A stretch of DNA of 64,000 nt from Chryseobacterium elymi (GCF_003385495.1 NZ_QNUH01000007.1:1-64000); one strand, 5' to 3'; shown: positions 35,931 through 45,780, counted from the first letter of the stretch. The notes: generated by a model from the sequence alone, not told the origin. Numbers and translations: made by a program.

Positions 35931-36152
35931 TTAGGCTTTTTGGCTCTTCAATTTCTTTGTATAGTACATCATAAATACCACTGCAACAATGGATAACATA
36001 TAAACATACATGTCAATAGGTGATGCAACCCCTCCAGGTCCTACCCCTCCGGTACCACCATCTTCTGGTGCTGGCGGTATTTCATCAGCTGCCTTGACCA
36101 GTAGGGTCCCAAAAAAGAATAGAGCAAGTACTAGTTTATTAATAGTTTTCAT
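35931..36152 (-). CDS. Small exported Pro/Gly-rich membrane protein
   Basis: A 73-residue protein with a signal peptide (VLALFFFGTLLVKAA), a Pro/Gly-rich stretch (PPAPEDGGTGGVGPGG), PIDMYVYML and a membrane helix ending in Lys-rich KKLKSQKA. Small proteins of this shape commonly sit next to T9SS cargo genes in this group; their role is unknown. It is 5 bases downstream of the T9SS gene. Confidence 0.7.
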   Translation of the reverse strand: MKTINKLVLALFFFGTLLVKAADEIPPAPEDGGTGGVGPGGVASPIDMYVYMLSIVAVVFMMYYTKKLKSQKA

Positions 36153-36157
36153 AATAT

Positions 36158-38098
36158 TTATTTTAAGATTTTAGTGTTAACAGTTTCTCCTTTATCAGAA
36201 ACAATTTTTACAACATAAGAATTTTTAATTGCTCCATTAAGCTCAATTACAAAATCCGTAGATGTATCAACTGCCTTTTTAGAGATAACTAGTTTACCGC
36301 TCATATCATAAACTTCAATATCTGCTTTTTTCCAGTTTGGATCGAATCTAACAATGTAGTTGGTAATTTCTGGATTGTATACCACCATTGTTCTTGAAGG
36401 TGTAGCAACTGTTTCTTTTGCGGCTAATACCACATTGCTTGGCTCACCATAATATAAATCATAAGATGCAACAGCATTAGGTGCAATACCATCCTGCGTT
36501 GCAGGCTGTACAGTACCATCTGATGCTTTATAGTAAAAGCCAATACCTGTAGATAACAAATGTGTTCCTGCAGGAACTAACTCCCCATTTTCTCTTATTT
36601 CAAATTTGTAAGACTTTACTTTACCTGTATCATAATTTACAAGTTTAACATTCTTACCTTGAAAGTTATTTTCATTGGCTTCATTAATGTATAACCAATA
36701 TTTTGCAGTATAGTTTGTATCATAACCACCAGTCAAAGCTTCTTCAAATGTACCGATGATATTTTTTCCCGCCGTTGCCTGAACTGTAGTTGCTACAGAG
36801 GTCTGATGACCCGTAACAGCATTAGGTGAAACTACATAATAAGTTCTTGCAACTTCTTTTCCTGAAGCATCTAAGCCAATTACGCCAAGCTGTTTCACTG
36901 TACCATCGATGCTTTTTGCTCCATTTCTAGCAGCAGTAACACTATAATCAGTAGTTGCAGCTCTAACAGTCGAGCTAAATCTTCTTAGAGTATTAAAATT
37001 TAATGTCTGGGAAGAATTATCTCTCAACTTCAGAACAAAAGTCTGCATTGGCTTAATGATCATACCAACATCTCCAACTGGAACTCCGTTTACATCATAA
37101 GTCTGAATCAATGCTCCAGTGCTATAAGCATTCCCCTGCGAGCCTACGACTACAGTTCCCGGATCATATCTTACACCCCAGATATTGCTAATGTAGTTTC
37201 CATCATTAACAGCTCCAACACCTCCCGGTTCTTGCTGTCCTATTCTTGATAAATCAAGGTTAGTGAAGAAAGGGTTTCCAAATTGGTAAATATTCTTACC
37301 ATAAGTAAGAGTCCAAGGAGTAATTGTAGTTTCGAACTGATCCTGCAGGTAAGTATTGTACCTTTCATTGTATCCGTTGATGGCAGTACCACCTGTCCCA
37401 AAATTAACATTCCCTGCATTCTGAAGAGTTACATTAGAAGCAAATGCTGCATAAGGACGGCCATTGAGAGTATACAAAGAACTACTTACATCTAAGTTGT
37501 TATTGTTAGATCCAAGCATGTAGTACGCAGAACCATTACTGGTTGTAAGGGATAAATTAGGATAGTGATCAGCTATAGCTGCAGTATTGTTCCATTTTAA
37601 AATTTCGTTTTGGCTTCTTCTTACAGTGCCAAATGTTTTACCCAATTCAGTGGATAAAGTACTCATGGTTTTACCAAAGAAAGGCAAACCAACCTGTTGA
37701 TAATAGTTTCCGGCACCATGTTTTTTGGTCCGGAATTCCTTACTCACGATTCCAGTAATGTCGCTCTGGCTTAAACCATCAACATATAGCTGTCCGTAAG
37801 TAGACACATCGTCAGTAGCTGTGGGAGTATTAAGCCTTAGGATAATATTTCCGCCATCAGTTTTAGCTCCATTAGCAGTGTTTACTGTTCTTAAAGCATC
37901 TCCGGCTGCACCTACGATCATAACGTTTCCATGAACATCCAAAAGGCCATTACCTTTTGTTTGAACCCCTCCACCGCTATAAACTAGGGTGCCTTCGCTC
38001 ACATACATATTAGCATTAGTGTCAACATGACATAGTATCTGCGCCTGAACAGAATAACTAATTGCTAAAAGACCTATAGCAAATAAACTTTTTCTCAT
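36158..38098 (-). CDS. T9SS type A sorting-domain protein
   Basis: A 646-residue secreted protein. A signal peptide (LFAIGLLAISYSVQAQ) precedes a beta-rich body with repeated Asn/Thr/Gly-rich strands and no enzymatic motif. The C-terminal 75 residues form a type A sorting domain (IEVYDMSGKLVISKKAVDT...YVVKIVSDKGETVNTKILK). It would be secreted through SprA and anchored or released at the surface. It is probably a surface adhesin or layer protein. Confidence 0.88.
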   Translation of the reverse strand: MRKSLFAIGLLAISYSVQAQILCHVDTNANMYVSEGTLVYSGGGVQTKGNGLLDVHGNVMIVGAAGDALRTVNTANGAKTDGGNIILRLNTPTATDDVSTYGQLYVDGLSQSDITGIVSKEFRTKKHGAGNYYQQVGLPFFGKTMSTLSTELGKTFGTVRRSQNEILKWNNTAAIADHYPNLSLTTSNGSAYYMLGSNNNNLDVSSSLYTLNGRPYAAFASNVTLQNAGNVNFGTGGTAINGYNERYNTYLQDQFETTITPWTLTYGKNIYQFGNPFFTNLDLSRIGQQEPGGVGAVNDGNYISNIWGVRYDPGTVVVGSQGNAYSTGALIQTYDVNGVPVGDVGMIIKPMQTFVLKLRDNSSQTLNFNTLRRFSSTVRAATTDYSVTAARNGAKSIDGTVKQLGVIGLDASGKEVARTYYVVSPNAVTGHQTSVATTVQATAGKNIIGTFEEALTGGYDTNYTAKYWLYINEANENNFQGKNVKLVNYDTGKVKSYKFEIRENGELVPAGTHLLSTGIGFYYKASDGTVQPATQDGIAPNAVASYDLYYGEPSNVVLAAKETVATPSRTMVVYNPEITNYIVRFDPNWKKADIEVYDMSGKLVISKKAVDTSTDFVIELNGAIKNSYVVKIVSDKGETVNTKILK

Positions 38099-38173
38099 TG
38101 TATAAATTATTTGTGTGTTAATACAATCTTCACCCGCAAAGGTAAGATTTTTTTTTAAAGAAAAAAAAATATT

Positions 38174-39361
38174 TTATTTATTAACAAAAATATTATCTTC
38201 AGTTAATATAATTTCTTTCTCTTCACCTATTGAAAACATATAGTCCTCCAGTACTTTTTCAGTTGTTCCTCTTAAGCCTCTGGCCCCCAATCCTTTTTCG
38301 ATGGTCTCTTCTACGATCTTCTCAATAGCACCATCCGTAAATACCAAATTCGTGCCATCCATTTTGAAGAGTTCCACAAACTGATTGATAATGGAGTTCT
38401 TAGGTTCTTTCATGATCCTTACCATGATCTCTTTGGTGAGTTTATCAAGGTAAGTAATAATGGGAAATCTTCCTAAAAGTTCAGGTATTAAACCAAAAGA
38501 ACGAAGATCGATGGCGTTAATATGTGTTAATACATATTCATCTTCATCCGTATTATTGATTTTCTCTGAACTGAATCCTATAGCCTGTTTATTCATCCTT
38601 CTTTCTATGATCTCTTTGATCCCGTCAAAAGCACCTCCTGCAATAAACAAAATATTTTGAGTATTTACTTGGATATATTTCTGATCCGGATGTTTTCTTC
38701 CTCCCTGAGGCGGAACATTCACAATACTTCCTTCCAGAAGCTTCAACAGTCCCTGCTGTACACCTTCTCCGGAAACATCTCTCGTAATGCTTGGATTGTC
38801 TGATTTTCTTGCAATTTTATCAATCTCGTCAATAAATACAATTCCTCTCTCTGCCTTTTCCACATCATAATCTGCTACCATCAGGAGTCTTGAAAGAATA
38901 CTTTCCACATCTTCTCCTACATAACCGGCTTCAGTAAGAATAGTTGCATCTACGATACAGAAAGGAACGTTAAGCTCTCTTGCAATGGTTTTTGCCAGAA
39001 GAGTTTTTCCTGTACCGGTTTCACCTATCATAATGATATTTGATTTTTCCAGCTCTACTTCCCTGTTTTCGTCCTGAGCGTGAAGCAGTCTTTTATAATG
39101 GTTGTATACTGCGATCGAAAGCTGTTTTTTAGCCTGATCCTGTCCAATCACATATTGGTTAAGAAATTTTTTGATCTCTTTCGGTTTCTTAAGTTCGTCT
39201 ATATTTGCTGCAGGAGAAGATCCTGTTTTAGAAACGCTGTCTTTTACAATAACATGCGCCTGTTCGATGCAGTTCTCGCAGATAAAGCCACTCTGCCCGG
39301 AAATAAGCATCTGTACTTCATTTCTTTTTCTGCCGCAGAAAGAACACTGATTTGAATTCAT
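38174..39361 (-). CDS. clpX: ATP-dependent Clp protease ATPase subunit ClpX
   Basis: The hexameric unfoldase that feeds substrates to ClpP. Residues 1-45 form the zinc-binding domain (CSFCGRKR...CENC), followed by the AAA+ domain with Walker A GETGTGKT, Walker B IVFIDEIDKIA and the pore loop GYVGEDVES. The sensor region is ELLGRFP, and GLGARGLRG is near the end. The 395-residue length is slightly short but complete. clpP is not in the window. A strong hairpin separates it from the HIT gene upstream. Confidence 0.96.
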   Translation of the reverse strand: MNSNQCSFCGRKRNEVQMLISGQSGFICENCIEQAHVIVKDSVSKTGSSPAANIDELKKPKEIKKFLNQYVIGQDQAKKQLSIAVYNHYKRLLHAQDENREVELEKSNIIMIGETGTGKTLLAKTIARELNVPFCIVDATILTEAGYVGEDVESILSRLLMVADYDVEKAERGIVFIDEIDKIARKSDNPSITRDVSGEGVQQGLLKLLEGSIVNVPPQGGRKHPDQKYIQVNTQNILFIAGGAFDGIKEIIERRMNKQAIGFSSEKINNTDEDEYVLTHINAIDLRSFGLIPELLGRFPIITYLDKLTKEIMVRIMKEPKNSIINQFVELFKMDGTNLVFTDGAIEKIVEETIEKGLGARGLRGTTEKVLEDYMFSIGEEKEIILTEDNIFVNK

Positions 39362-39382
39362 ACTAAATAATATATGTTAAAG

Positions 39383-39414
39383 AAAATCGTAAAAAATTTC
39401 TTTTTTACGATTTT
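39383..39414 (-). terminator. Terminator after the HIT gene
   Basis: A perfect 14-bp stem (AAAATCGTAAAAAA with complement) and a 4-base loop, just past the HIT stop. T-rich on either strand. Confidence 0.75.
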
Positions 39415-39420
39415 ATGTTT

Positions 39421-39810
39421 TTAAGAATTAATAATTGAGTTTTGGATCTCTTTATATTCTTCGTCTGTTAATTTAAGTCTTTCATTTCTGAAATTCATGT
39501 CTTCCATCTTGTTTAAAGGAATAAGATGGATGTGTGCATGAGGAACTTCCAGCCCTACTACCGCTACTCCCACTCTTACGCAGGGAACAGCTTTTTTAAT
39601 CTTTTTTGCGACCTGCTGGGCAAATCCCCAAAGGTTTTTATATTCATCACTTTCCAGATCAAAGATCAGATCAACTTCTTTCTTAGGAATTACCAGGGTA
39701 TGTCCTTTTACCAAAGGCATTGCATCAAGGAGCGCTATAAAATGGTCATCCTCAGCAATTGTGTATGAGGGAATTTCACCGTTGATGATCTTTGTGAATA
39801 TACTGCTCAT
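39421..39810 (-). CDS. HIT-family nucleotide-binding protein
   Basis: A 129-residue histidine-triad hydrolase, probably acting on nucleoside phosphoramidates or dinucleoside polyphosphates. The HIT motif is HAHIHLIPL near residue 95, and the N-terminal SIFTKIINGEIPSY and LVKGHTLVIPKKEV are typical. It lies 47 bases after greA on the same strand, so both may share a transcript. Confidence 0.93.
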   Translation of the reverse strand: MSSIFTKIINGEIPSYTIAEDDHFIALLDAMPLVKGHTLVIPKKEVDLIFDLESDEYKNLWGFAQQVAKKIKKAVPCVRVGVAVVGLEVPHAHIHLIPLNKMEDMNFRNERLKLTDEEYKEIQNSIINS

Positions 39811-39857
39811 TTTTTAGAAGTTAAATGTTAGAAATTAGAATTTATTCTGGATATTGA

Positions 39858-40328
39858 TTATAGAGTGATGTCTAATACTTCAAAAGACAGTTTGTTTCCG
39901 TTTGGCAATGTAATATCTGCCGTTTCGCCTATTACTTTTCCAAGTAACCCTTTTGCAATCGGTGTATTCACAGAAATTCTTCCTGTTTTAAGGTCGCTTT
40001 CATTATCCGGCACCAGTGTAAATACCTGCTCCTGATTGGTTGCATTATTTTTAAGCTTTACAGTAGTAAGGATTGAAACCTTTGAAGTATCTAATTGACT
40101 TTCATCTATGATCTTGGAAGTTGCGATAATATCTTTCAGCTTGGAAATTCTCATTTCAAGCATTCCCTGAGCCTCTTTAGCTGCATCATATTCAGCATTT
40201 TCAGATAAGTCTCCTTTATCTCTTGCTTCTGCAATTTGCTGGGTAATTTTTGGTCTTTCTACAGTTTCTAACTGTTCCAGCTCAGCTTTCATTTTCTCTT
40301 GTCCCTCCTTTGTTACATAGCTTGCCAT
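39858..40328 (-). CDS. greA: Transcription elongation factor GreA
   Basis: Rescues backtracked RNA polymerase by stimulating transcript cleavage. It is 156 residues from MASYVTKEGQ. The N-terminal coiled coil carries the acidic tip (DKGDLSENAEYDAAKE), and the C-terminal FKBP-like domain includes GRISVNTPIAKGLLGKVIG. The ATG at 40328 is preferred to 40337. A TATATTTG -7 at 40414-40421 implies a leader of about 80 bases that contains a small CCGGC-type hairpin. Confidence 0.95.
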   Translation of the reverse strand: MASYVTKEGQEKMKAELEQLETVERPKITQQIAEARDKGDLSENAEYDAAKEAQGMLEMRISKLKDIIATSKIIDESQLDTSKVSILTTVKLKNNATNQEQVFTLVPDNESDLKTGRISVNTPIAKGLLGKVIGETADITLPNGNKLSFEVLDITL

Positions 40329-40438
40329 AATTTTCAAAATTTAGGTTTGGTATAAAAAAATAATCCGACATTTGCCGGACAATGTTTTACGTGTTATAAT
40401 CGTTTAACTTTTACAAATATATAAAAATTTAAATTGAA

Positions 40439-40894
40439 ATGAAAAAAACTTTTTCAATCCTACCTATTTTAATACTTCTGATTTTCAGCAATTTAACTAT
40501 AAACTCATGTGGAAGCAGAGAAGATACCGTCAGTTGTTTTCCGAACAATCCTGTTAACGTAACCTTAAATCTGAATCTGCCCGCATATAACAATCTCAAT
40601 TACGATGGAGGCTGGATTTATGTAAACGAACAGCAGGCCGGAACAAGAGGACTGATCGTGGTCCGGGTAGGGGATACTTTCAAAGCATATGACAGGAATG
40701 CTCCCCATATTTGTCCTGATGCGAATACCACCCTTGAAGTTAAAGACAATATCAGCATTCTGTGTCCTAAAGACAATACCCGCTGGATTCTGAGAACAGG
40801 CCAGCCGGAGTCAGGAGCTGCCACTTCCCTGCCTCCTAAAACATATCCTTACAACTATGACCCTTCCTCCAAAACTTTAAATATTTATTACTAG
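40439..40894 (+). CDS. Rieske-like lipoprotein without cluster ligands
   Basis: A 151-residue lipoprotein (LILLIFSNLTINSC, Cys24) whose body follows the Rieske domain outline (VVRVGDTFKAYDRNAPH, ISILCPKDNTRW, a Gly/Pro-rich turn, LNIYY). The usual C-x-H and C-x2-H pairs are not intact: the second box reads CPKDN instead of CPxHG. A 2Fe-2S cluster is therefore unlikely. dtd starts 2 bases after its stop. Function unknown. Confidence 0.72.
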   Translation: MKKTFSILPILILLIFSNLTINSCGSREDTVSCFPNNPVNVTLNLNLPAYNNLNYDGGWIYVNEQQAGTRGLIVVRVGDTFKAYDRNAPHICPDANTTLEVKDNISILCPKDNTRWILRTGQPESGAATSLPPKTYPYNYDPSSKTLNIYY

Positions 40895-40896
40895 AA

Positions 40897-41346
40897 ATGA
40901 AGATCGTTATACAAAGGGTTTCTGAGGCTCATGTAAAGGTAGATGGAAAGATTGTCGGTGAGATTGGAAAAGGATTGATGCTGCTCACCGGGATAGACGA
41001 AAATGACGAAAAGGCAGATGCAGACTGGCTTGTCCAGAAGATCTTAAATCTCAGGATTTTCGGTGATGAAGATGATAAACTTAATCTTTCTGTAAAGGAC
41101 ATTTCAGGAGAAATTTTGTGCATCAGTCAGTTTACACTAATTGCAGATTACAAAAAAGGCAACCGTCCTTCTTTTATTAAAGCGGCAAAGCCGGATAAAG
41201 CAATTCCTCTTTTCGATTATTTCAAAGAGGAGCTTGCCCAATCAGGATTAAAAACCGAGAGCGGAATTTTCGGTGCAGATATGAAAGTTTCTCTGGTCAA
41301 TGACGGACCTGTAACCATTGTTATGGATTCGATCACGAAAGGCTGA
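40897..41346 (+). CDS. dtd: D-aminoacyl-tRNA deacylase
   Basis: Removes D-amino acids, and mischarged glycine, from tRNAs. It is 149 residues, the family length. The two active-site elements are present: ISQFTLIADYKKGNRPSF and the C-terminal NDGPVTIVMDS. The N-terminal MKIVIQRVSEAHVKVDG is typical. Confidence 0.96.
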   Translation: MKIVIQRVSEAHVKVDGKIVGEIGKGLMLLTGIDENDEKADADWLVQKILNLRIFGDEDDKLNLSVKDISGEILCISQFTLIADYKKGNRPSFIKAAKPDKAIPLFDYFKEELAQSGLKTESGIFGADMKVSLVNDGPVTIVMDSITKG

Positions 41347-41425
41347 AATGAACCAATGTAGATTAAAAGAATAAATCATTTTTACAATTTCACAAAAATG
41401 TGATTAATATTTCTCATTAAATTTA

Positions 41426-41433
41426 TATATTTG
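41426..41433 (+). promoter_or_regulatory. -7 element of the subtilisin gene
   Basis: TATATTTG matches TAnnTTTG and lies 25 bases before the ATG at 41459. No clear TTG partner was found. Confidence 0.45.
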
Positions 41434-41458
41434 GTTAACAACCATTTAATATCATATT

Positions 41459-43105
41459 ATGAGAACAAAAATTAGACTTTTCACGCTATTTATTTTTATT
41501 TTTTTCTTTTCTTTCAGTCAGAAAAATGATAAGCTGACTCCTAACATTTATGTATGTTTTTCAAAAGATATTCATTCTGAGAAAATAGCACTTGACAAAA
41601 ATCCGGCATTGGCAGATTTTGTTAAAACTAATGAGATTTCATTCGTTAATGATTTTGGTTTTAGCGACAGAAAACTTGATGAAATGATGAAGAACAGCAG
41701 AGCAAACGGTAACTCAGGTGAATCTGTCGAAAAGCTGAAACGTATTTTCAAAGTTAGCCTGCCTTCACAAAGTAAAGAGGAAACCGAACAACTGGTCCGT
41801 ACTCTTGAAAAATTTCCGGAAGTGGAATACGTTTCAGTAATGAGCAGCACCCCGATCGAGCCTCCATTCATAAAAGCTTTCGTAACTACTCCGGATTTGG
41901 AAAACCTGCAAACGTACCTTAACGACAATCCGGGAATCAATGCAAAATATGCATGGTCCAGAGGAATTACAGGCCAGAATATCCGTATCCGCGATGTGGA
42001 ATATGGCTTTTACAAGACTCATGAAATGCTTTCTAATCAAAATTCCATCCAATTGGAACCGGGATATTCTCCTAATTCCGGGCTATCCGGTAATAATTAC
42101 CGCGACCACGGAACTGCTGTAGTCAGTATTTTAAGTTCTGTAAAAGACAATATAGGACTTTCGGGTGGAGCTTACAGTGCTTCTGAGATCAAAGGGTATA
42201 TGGAATGGACAACTGTAGGCTACAACAGAGCAGCAGCAGTAAGCAGATCGATCAATGCTTCACAGGCCGGCGATATTATTTTATATGAAATGCAGACAGG
42301 CGGAAAAGATGGTCAGTATTGCCCGGCTGAATATGACAGTGTGATCTGGGACTTAACCAAAGCAGCGACAGACTCGGGAATTATCATCATTGCAGCAGCA
42401 GGAAACGGAAATCAAAATCTTGATGATCCTTTTTATGCCGCCTATAATGCAAGAGGAAACAGCGGAGCTATCATTGTGGGAGCAGGCTCTCCCAATACTA
42501 CCCATTCCAAGTTAAGTTTCAGCACATACGGAAACAGAGTGGATGTACAGGGCTGGGGAAGTAATGTTTTAGCAGCTGGATATGGCTCGTATCAAAAATA
42601 TGATAACGATAATAACAGAACTTACAATTATTTTAGCGGAACAAGCTCTGCTACTCCTGTTGTAGCATCAGCGGCAGCTTTAATTCAGGCTTATTACCGT
42701 CAGGCTACAGGTCAGTATTTAAGTCCGGCTGCTATGAAAAATCTTTTAATATCTACAGGAATTCCTCAGGGTGGTACTGTTGCTGGTCAGAAAATAGGTC
42801 CCCTTCCTAATGTAAAAAATGCCATCTTACAATTGGAAAACAACTTCTTTACGAAGAAAAGAGAGATCCCGGTTCCTTTGGAAATAAAGATTTATCCTAA
42901 TCCTGTTACCCATTATGTTACTATTCATGGCAGTGAAGATAAAAAGCTGAATTTTGAGATTATTAATATGTATGGACAAACCGTTGCAAAAGGCTCCGCA
43001 TCATCTAATGAAAAGATCAATACTTCCAATCTGCCGGCAGGTCAATATATCATCAATATTACTGAAGGACCAAGAAGAGTGGTTGAGAAATTCACTAAAT
43101 TATAA
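41459..43105 (+). CDS. S8 subtilisin-family peptidase with T9SS sorting domain
   Basis: A 548-residue secreted serine protease. A signal peptide (IFIFFFSFSQ) is followed by a prodomain to about 160, then the catalytic domain with Asp179 (IRIRDVEYG), His217 (YRDHGTAV) and Ser396 (SGTSSATPVVAS). The last 75 residues form a type A sorting domain (IKIYPNPVTHYVTIHG...GQYIINITEGPRRVVEKFTKL). It should be exported through SprA and act outside the cell on proteins. Confidence 0.93.
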   Translation: MRTKIRLFTLFIFIFFFSFSQKNDKLTPNIYVCFSKDIHSEKIALDKNPALADFVKTNEISFVNDFGFSDRKLDEMMKNSRANGNSGESVEKLKRIFKVSLPSQSKEETEQLVRTLEKFPEVEYVSVMSSTPIEPPFIKAFVTTPDLENLQTYLNDNPGINAKYAWSRGITGQNIRIRDVEYGFYKTHEMLSNQNSIQLEPGYSPNSGLSGNNYRDHGTAVVSILSSVKDNIGLSGGAYSASEIKGYMEWTTVGYNRAAAVSRSINASQAGDIILYEMQTGGKDGQYCPAEYDSVIWDLTKAATDSGIIIIAAAGNGNQNLDDPFYAAYNARGNSGAIIVGAGSPNTTHSKLSFSTYGNRVDVQGWGSNVLAAGYGSYQKYDNDNNRTYNYFSGTSSATPVVASAAALIQAYYRQATGQYLSPAAMKNLLISTGIPQGGTVAGQKIGPLPNVKNAILQLENNFFTKKREIPVPLEIKIYPNPVTHYVTIHGSEDKKLNFEIINMYGQTVAKGSASSNEKINTSNLPAGQYIINITEGPRRVVEKFTKL

Positions 43106-43112
43106 TCCAAAT

Positions 43113-43147
43113 AAAAACGTCTTTCAAGTATTTTGAAAGACGTTTTT
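43113..43147. terminator. Bidirectional terminator
   Basis: A perfect 15-bp stem (AAAAACGTCTTTCAA with complement) and 5-base loop lie between two convergent genes, with A and T runs on both sides. Confidence 0.85.
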
Positions 43148-43165
43148 TAAATCAGTATTATACGA

Positions 43166-43678
43166 TTAGTTTGCAGGAACGCTATTGAAATTAAGTGCTA
43201 TTTTAAGCGTCATATCCGAACTTGTCTGGTTTTTCAGCTCATACACAGTTCTTACTGTAAGGCCGGTACTTTTTACCACCTCGTCTAAATATCCAGTATC
43301 ATTAAGATCCAGATTTAAGCTGGAAGAATCTGTTGTAATGTTGGAACGGGATGCTATAAGCTTTTCGCCTGTTCCGTTGGAAGAAACATAAACTTTCACA
43401 GTTTTAAGTGCACTTAGGTTTCCACCTGAAGGAGAAACCACAGAAATTTTGGCATCGGATATTCTTACATCTTTGATCTTCGCATTATTATTCCCTCCAA
43501 ACCATGTCTGTACATTCGTGGCCGTAGCCGTAGATGAAACTTCTTTATTGGCAGGCACTCCCGTAGAAACCAAAACATTGGCGGTATAAGGGAATGTATT
43601 CTGAACCAGTGACTGTACAGTTCCACAGCTTACTACTACTGCTGAAACTGCTGCTGTCATTAAAAATATATTTTTCAT
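43166..43678 (-). CDS. Putative lipoprotein
   Basis: A 170-residue protein starting MKNIFLMTAAVSAVVVSCG (lipobox VVSC). The body is beta-rich and Thr/Ser/Asn-rich (KTVKVYVSSNGTGEKLIASR), with no recognised domain. The open frame extends to 43747, but the signal peptide begins at 43678. The gap to the next lipoprotein gene is 58 bases on the same strand. Confidence 0.75.
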   Translation of the reverse strand: MKNIFLMTAAVSAVVVSCGTVQSLVQNTFPYTANVLVSTGVPANKEVSSTATATNVQTWFGGNNNAKIKDVRISDAKISVVSPSGGNLSALKTVKVYVSSNGTGEKLIASRSNITTDSSSLNLDLNDTGYLDEVVKSTGLTVRTVYELKNQTSSDMTLKIALNFNSVPAN

Positions 43679-43736
43679 AATTTTAAACTTTAGTATTGAT
43701 ATTGAGTTTGCAGAAATTATACCAAAATGGTCAATC

Positions 43737-44276
43737 TTACTCAACACTTACATTAAAAACTCCTTTTGTGTTTCCGGAAGCCATATTACTTTTGCCTATG
43801 ATAAGCCATACTTCGCCTTTGCCTTTGGTTTCATAGGTAATTTCTCTTCCGAATGGCCCGTCATAATCTCCATTTGGAAGCCTTATTTGATTAAATCTGA
43901 TATTAAAGTCTTTTTCATTGGTCGAAATTTTTGCTTTAATACTAGGTTTGTCATAATGGGTCAGCTTTAAAACCAGCTCCTGACCGTCTTTTGTAAATTC
44001 TTCTCCCAATGTGAAAGGGAGCTGCGATGCATCTGCCGTTCTTATGATCTTGCCCTCTTTTTCACTTCTCATCACCCCTTTTCGCAGTACTTCTTTGGTG
44101 ACAGGAGCATTGTTAATGATTGAATCTTTCTTTCTAAGGGCAGCAGAATCTTCTTTATCCGTAGAATCCGGCATTTCTGTGACTATAGCAGAGTCCCTGT
44201 CAGGGGTTTCTGTTACAGCAGGTTCTTTTTTACATGAAATAATAATTAATGGAATTAACAATAAGGATTTTTTCAT
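43737..44276 (-). CDS. Putative lipoprotein
   Basis: A 179-residue protein with the lipobox IISC (Cys15), a Ser/Asp/Glu-rich linker to about 70, then a small beta domain (LVLKLTHYDKPSIKAKIS...EVWLIIGKSNMASGN). No family is recognised. It begins 5 bases after the DUF4173 stop and is probably co-transcribed with it. Confidence 0.75.
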   Translation of the reverse strand: MKKSLLLIPLIIISCKKEPAVTETPDRDSAIVTEMPDSTDKEDSAALRKKDSIINNAPVTKEVLRKGVMRSEKEGKIIRTADASQLPFTLGEEFTKDGQELVLKLTHYDKPSIKAKISTNEKDFNIRFNQIRLPNGDYDGPFGREITYETKGKGEVWLIIGKSNMASGNTKGVFNVSVE

Positions 44277-44281
44277 AATAC

Positions 44282-45655
44282 TTAATCTTTTAATGTTTCA
44301 AAGTAAAGGATTTTTGAAAGGAAAGGTTTGGACTTTTCTTGTTTGGCTTTTTCCAGTACTTTCTTTTTAAGCTGCAGATCGTTTTTTTCTTCTGCATACT
44401 TCAACAGTCCTCTTTCACTGAAGTTAATTTGTTCAAAGTGATAGTTTACTGCAAAATCTTTACGCTTCATATTCTGGGAGGTAATAATTCCACCCCAGTT
44501 CACATAACTGCATGCTAAAATTGTTCCATAAAAATACCAGATCATTGTATTGAACAGGAATGCATTTCTTTTTTTCTTCTGAATTTTAATGAAGGTAAGA
44601 GCCAGCCCGATGAGTGCTAACAGGAGAAAAGCAAACACGCCGAGTCTTTTGTAAGTAAATCCGTAACTGATAATATATTCGTAATTTTTCAATGCTGCAG
44701 AAAATACAAGAATGGCATTCAGGATGATCCAGATCTTGGCCAGAAGCTTCATCAGCTTAGCTTTAGGATCAAAATTGAAACCGGATTTAAAATAGAACAT
44801 GATCACCAATACAGCCATAATGATAGACATAATTACGGCATTGACTCTTTCATGGGTCTCTTCTGAAAGCTGAACGGGAGTTTTTGAAATTTCATAAAAC
44901 TGCTCATAATTGTAAGTAATAATAAAAAATACGAGTAAAATATTCAGGCAAAAAAAGGAAATGACACCGCTGGTTCTCTCTGCATCCAGATCAAGAAAGG
45001 AATACGTTGATTTCTGTACCTTATAATTATCCGGAAAATTATCATCCAGCATAGAATTCTTTTTGTATATCAACCTTTCTACCGCATAGTTCCAGTAATT
45101 GAAAGCAATAAAAAAGCCCAAAACCGAAAGAGCCAGTACCTGCCATATATTAATATCCAGCTCGTAATCTCTGAAGACAGCCGCAAAATGGTCGCTCCCC
45201 ACAGAATATATCCCGAAAAATATAGAGATAAACAATAGAGGAATAAGGATGAACGCTAAGGTTTTCTGCCATACACCTGAAATATTCTTTTTCGGCAGCC
45301 ATGAGTCAAAGCTGAAAAACCGGAAAAGTGAGGTAAAGCTGTTGATGATAAATACGGGAATAAGGAAAAGTATTTTCAGCTTCCTGTTTCTTGAGCGATA
45401 GCCTAATAACAGAAGGGAACTTACAACCGCCAGCAGGGACGGAAAGTCTCTGAACCATGCAAAAGCGAAACTTGACAAAATACTTGTAACGAAAAGTATC
45501 AGAAAAGTTCCGGTCCTGTTTCTTTCAGGAGTTTTAAACAAAGTCAGCACTGCGTAAACAATACCCAGAATACCGAGATTCAGTCCCATGTCCTGACCAT
45601 AGAAGACAATGACAAACAAAGCGGCTGTAAGAAATATATAATGATGTGTTTTCAT
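44282..45655 (-). CDS. DUF4173 multi-spanning membrane protein
   Basis: A 457-residue integral membrane protein with about eleven hydrophobic segments. It matches the DUF4173 layout: cytoplasmic helix-rich insert around 100-130 and 190-220, conserved YSFLDLDAERTSG and YGFTYKRLGVFAFLLL. The function is unknown. It carries a charged C-terminal tail (YAEEKNDLQLKKKVLEKAKQ). Confidence 0.82.
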   Translation of the reverse strand: MKTHHYIFLTAALFVIVFYGQDMGLNLGILGIVYAVLTLFKTPERNRTGTFLILFVTSILSSFAFAWFRDFPSLLAVVSSLLLLGYRSRNRKLKILFLIPVFIINSFTSLFRFFSFDSWLPKKNISGVWQKTLAFILIPLLFISIFFGIYSVGSDHFAAVFRDYELDINIWQVLALSVLGFFIAFNYWNYAVERLIYKKNSMLDDNFPDNYKVQKSTYSFLDLDAERTSGVISFFCLNILLVFFIITYNYEQFYEISKTPVQLSEETHERVNAVIMSIIMAVLVIMFYFKSGFNFDPKAKLMKLLAKIWIILNAILVFSAALKNYEYIISYGFTYKRLGVFAFLLLALIGLALTFIKIQKKKRNAFLFNTMIWYFYGTILACSYVNWGGIITSQNMKRKDFAVNYHFEQINFSERGLLKYAEEKNDLQLKKKVLEKAKQEKSKPFLSKILYFETLKD

Positions 45656-45780
45656 AATTGAGATTTAAGAATTAAAAGATTTAAACCATTAAAAAAGAAT
45701 AAGATTTTCAGGACGTTAAGATGTATAAGGAGAAAGGTATTTCTACCAGGCTTAGAGAATTTTTTTTTCATAGTCGTTCA

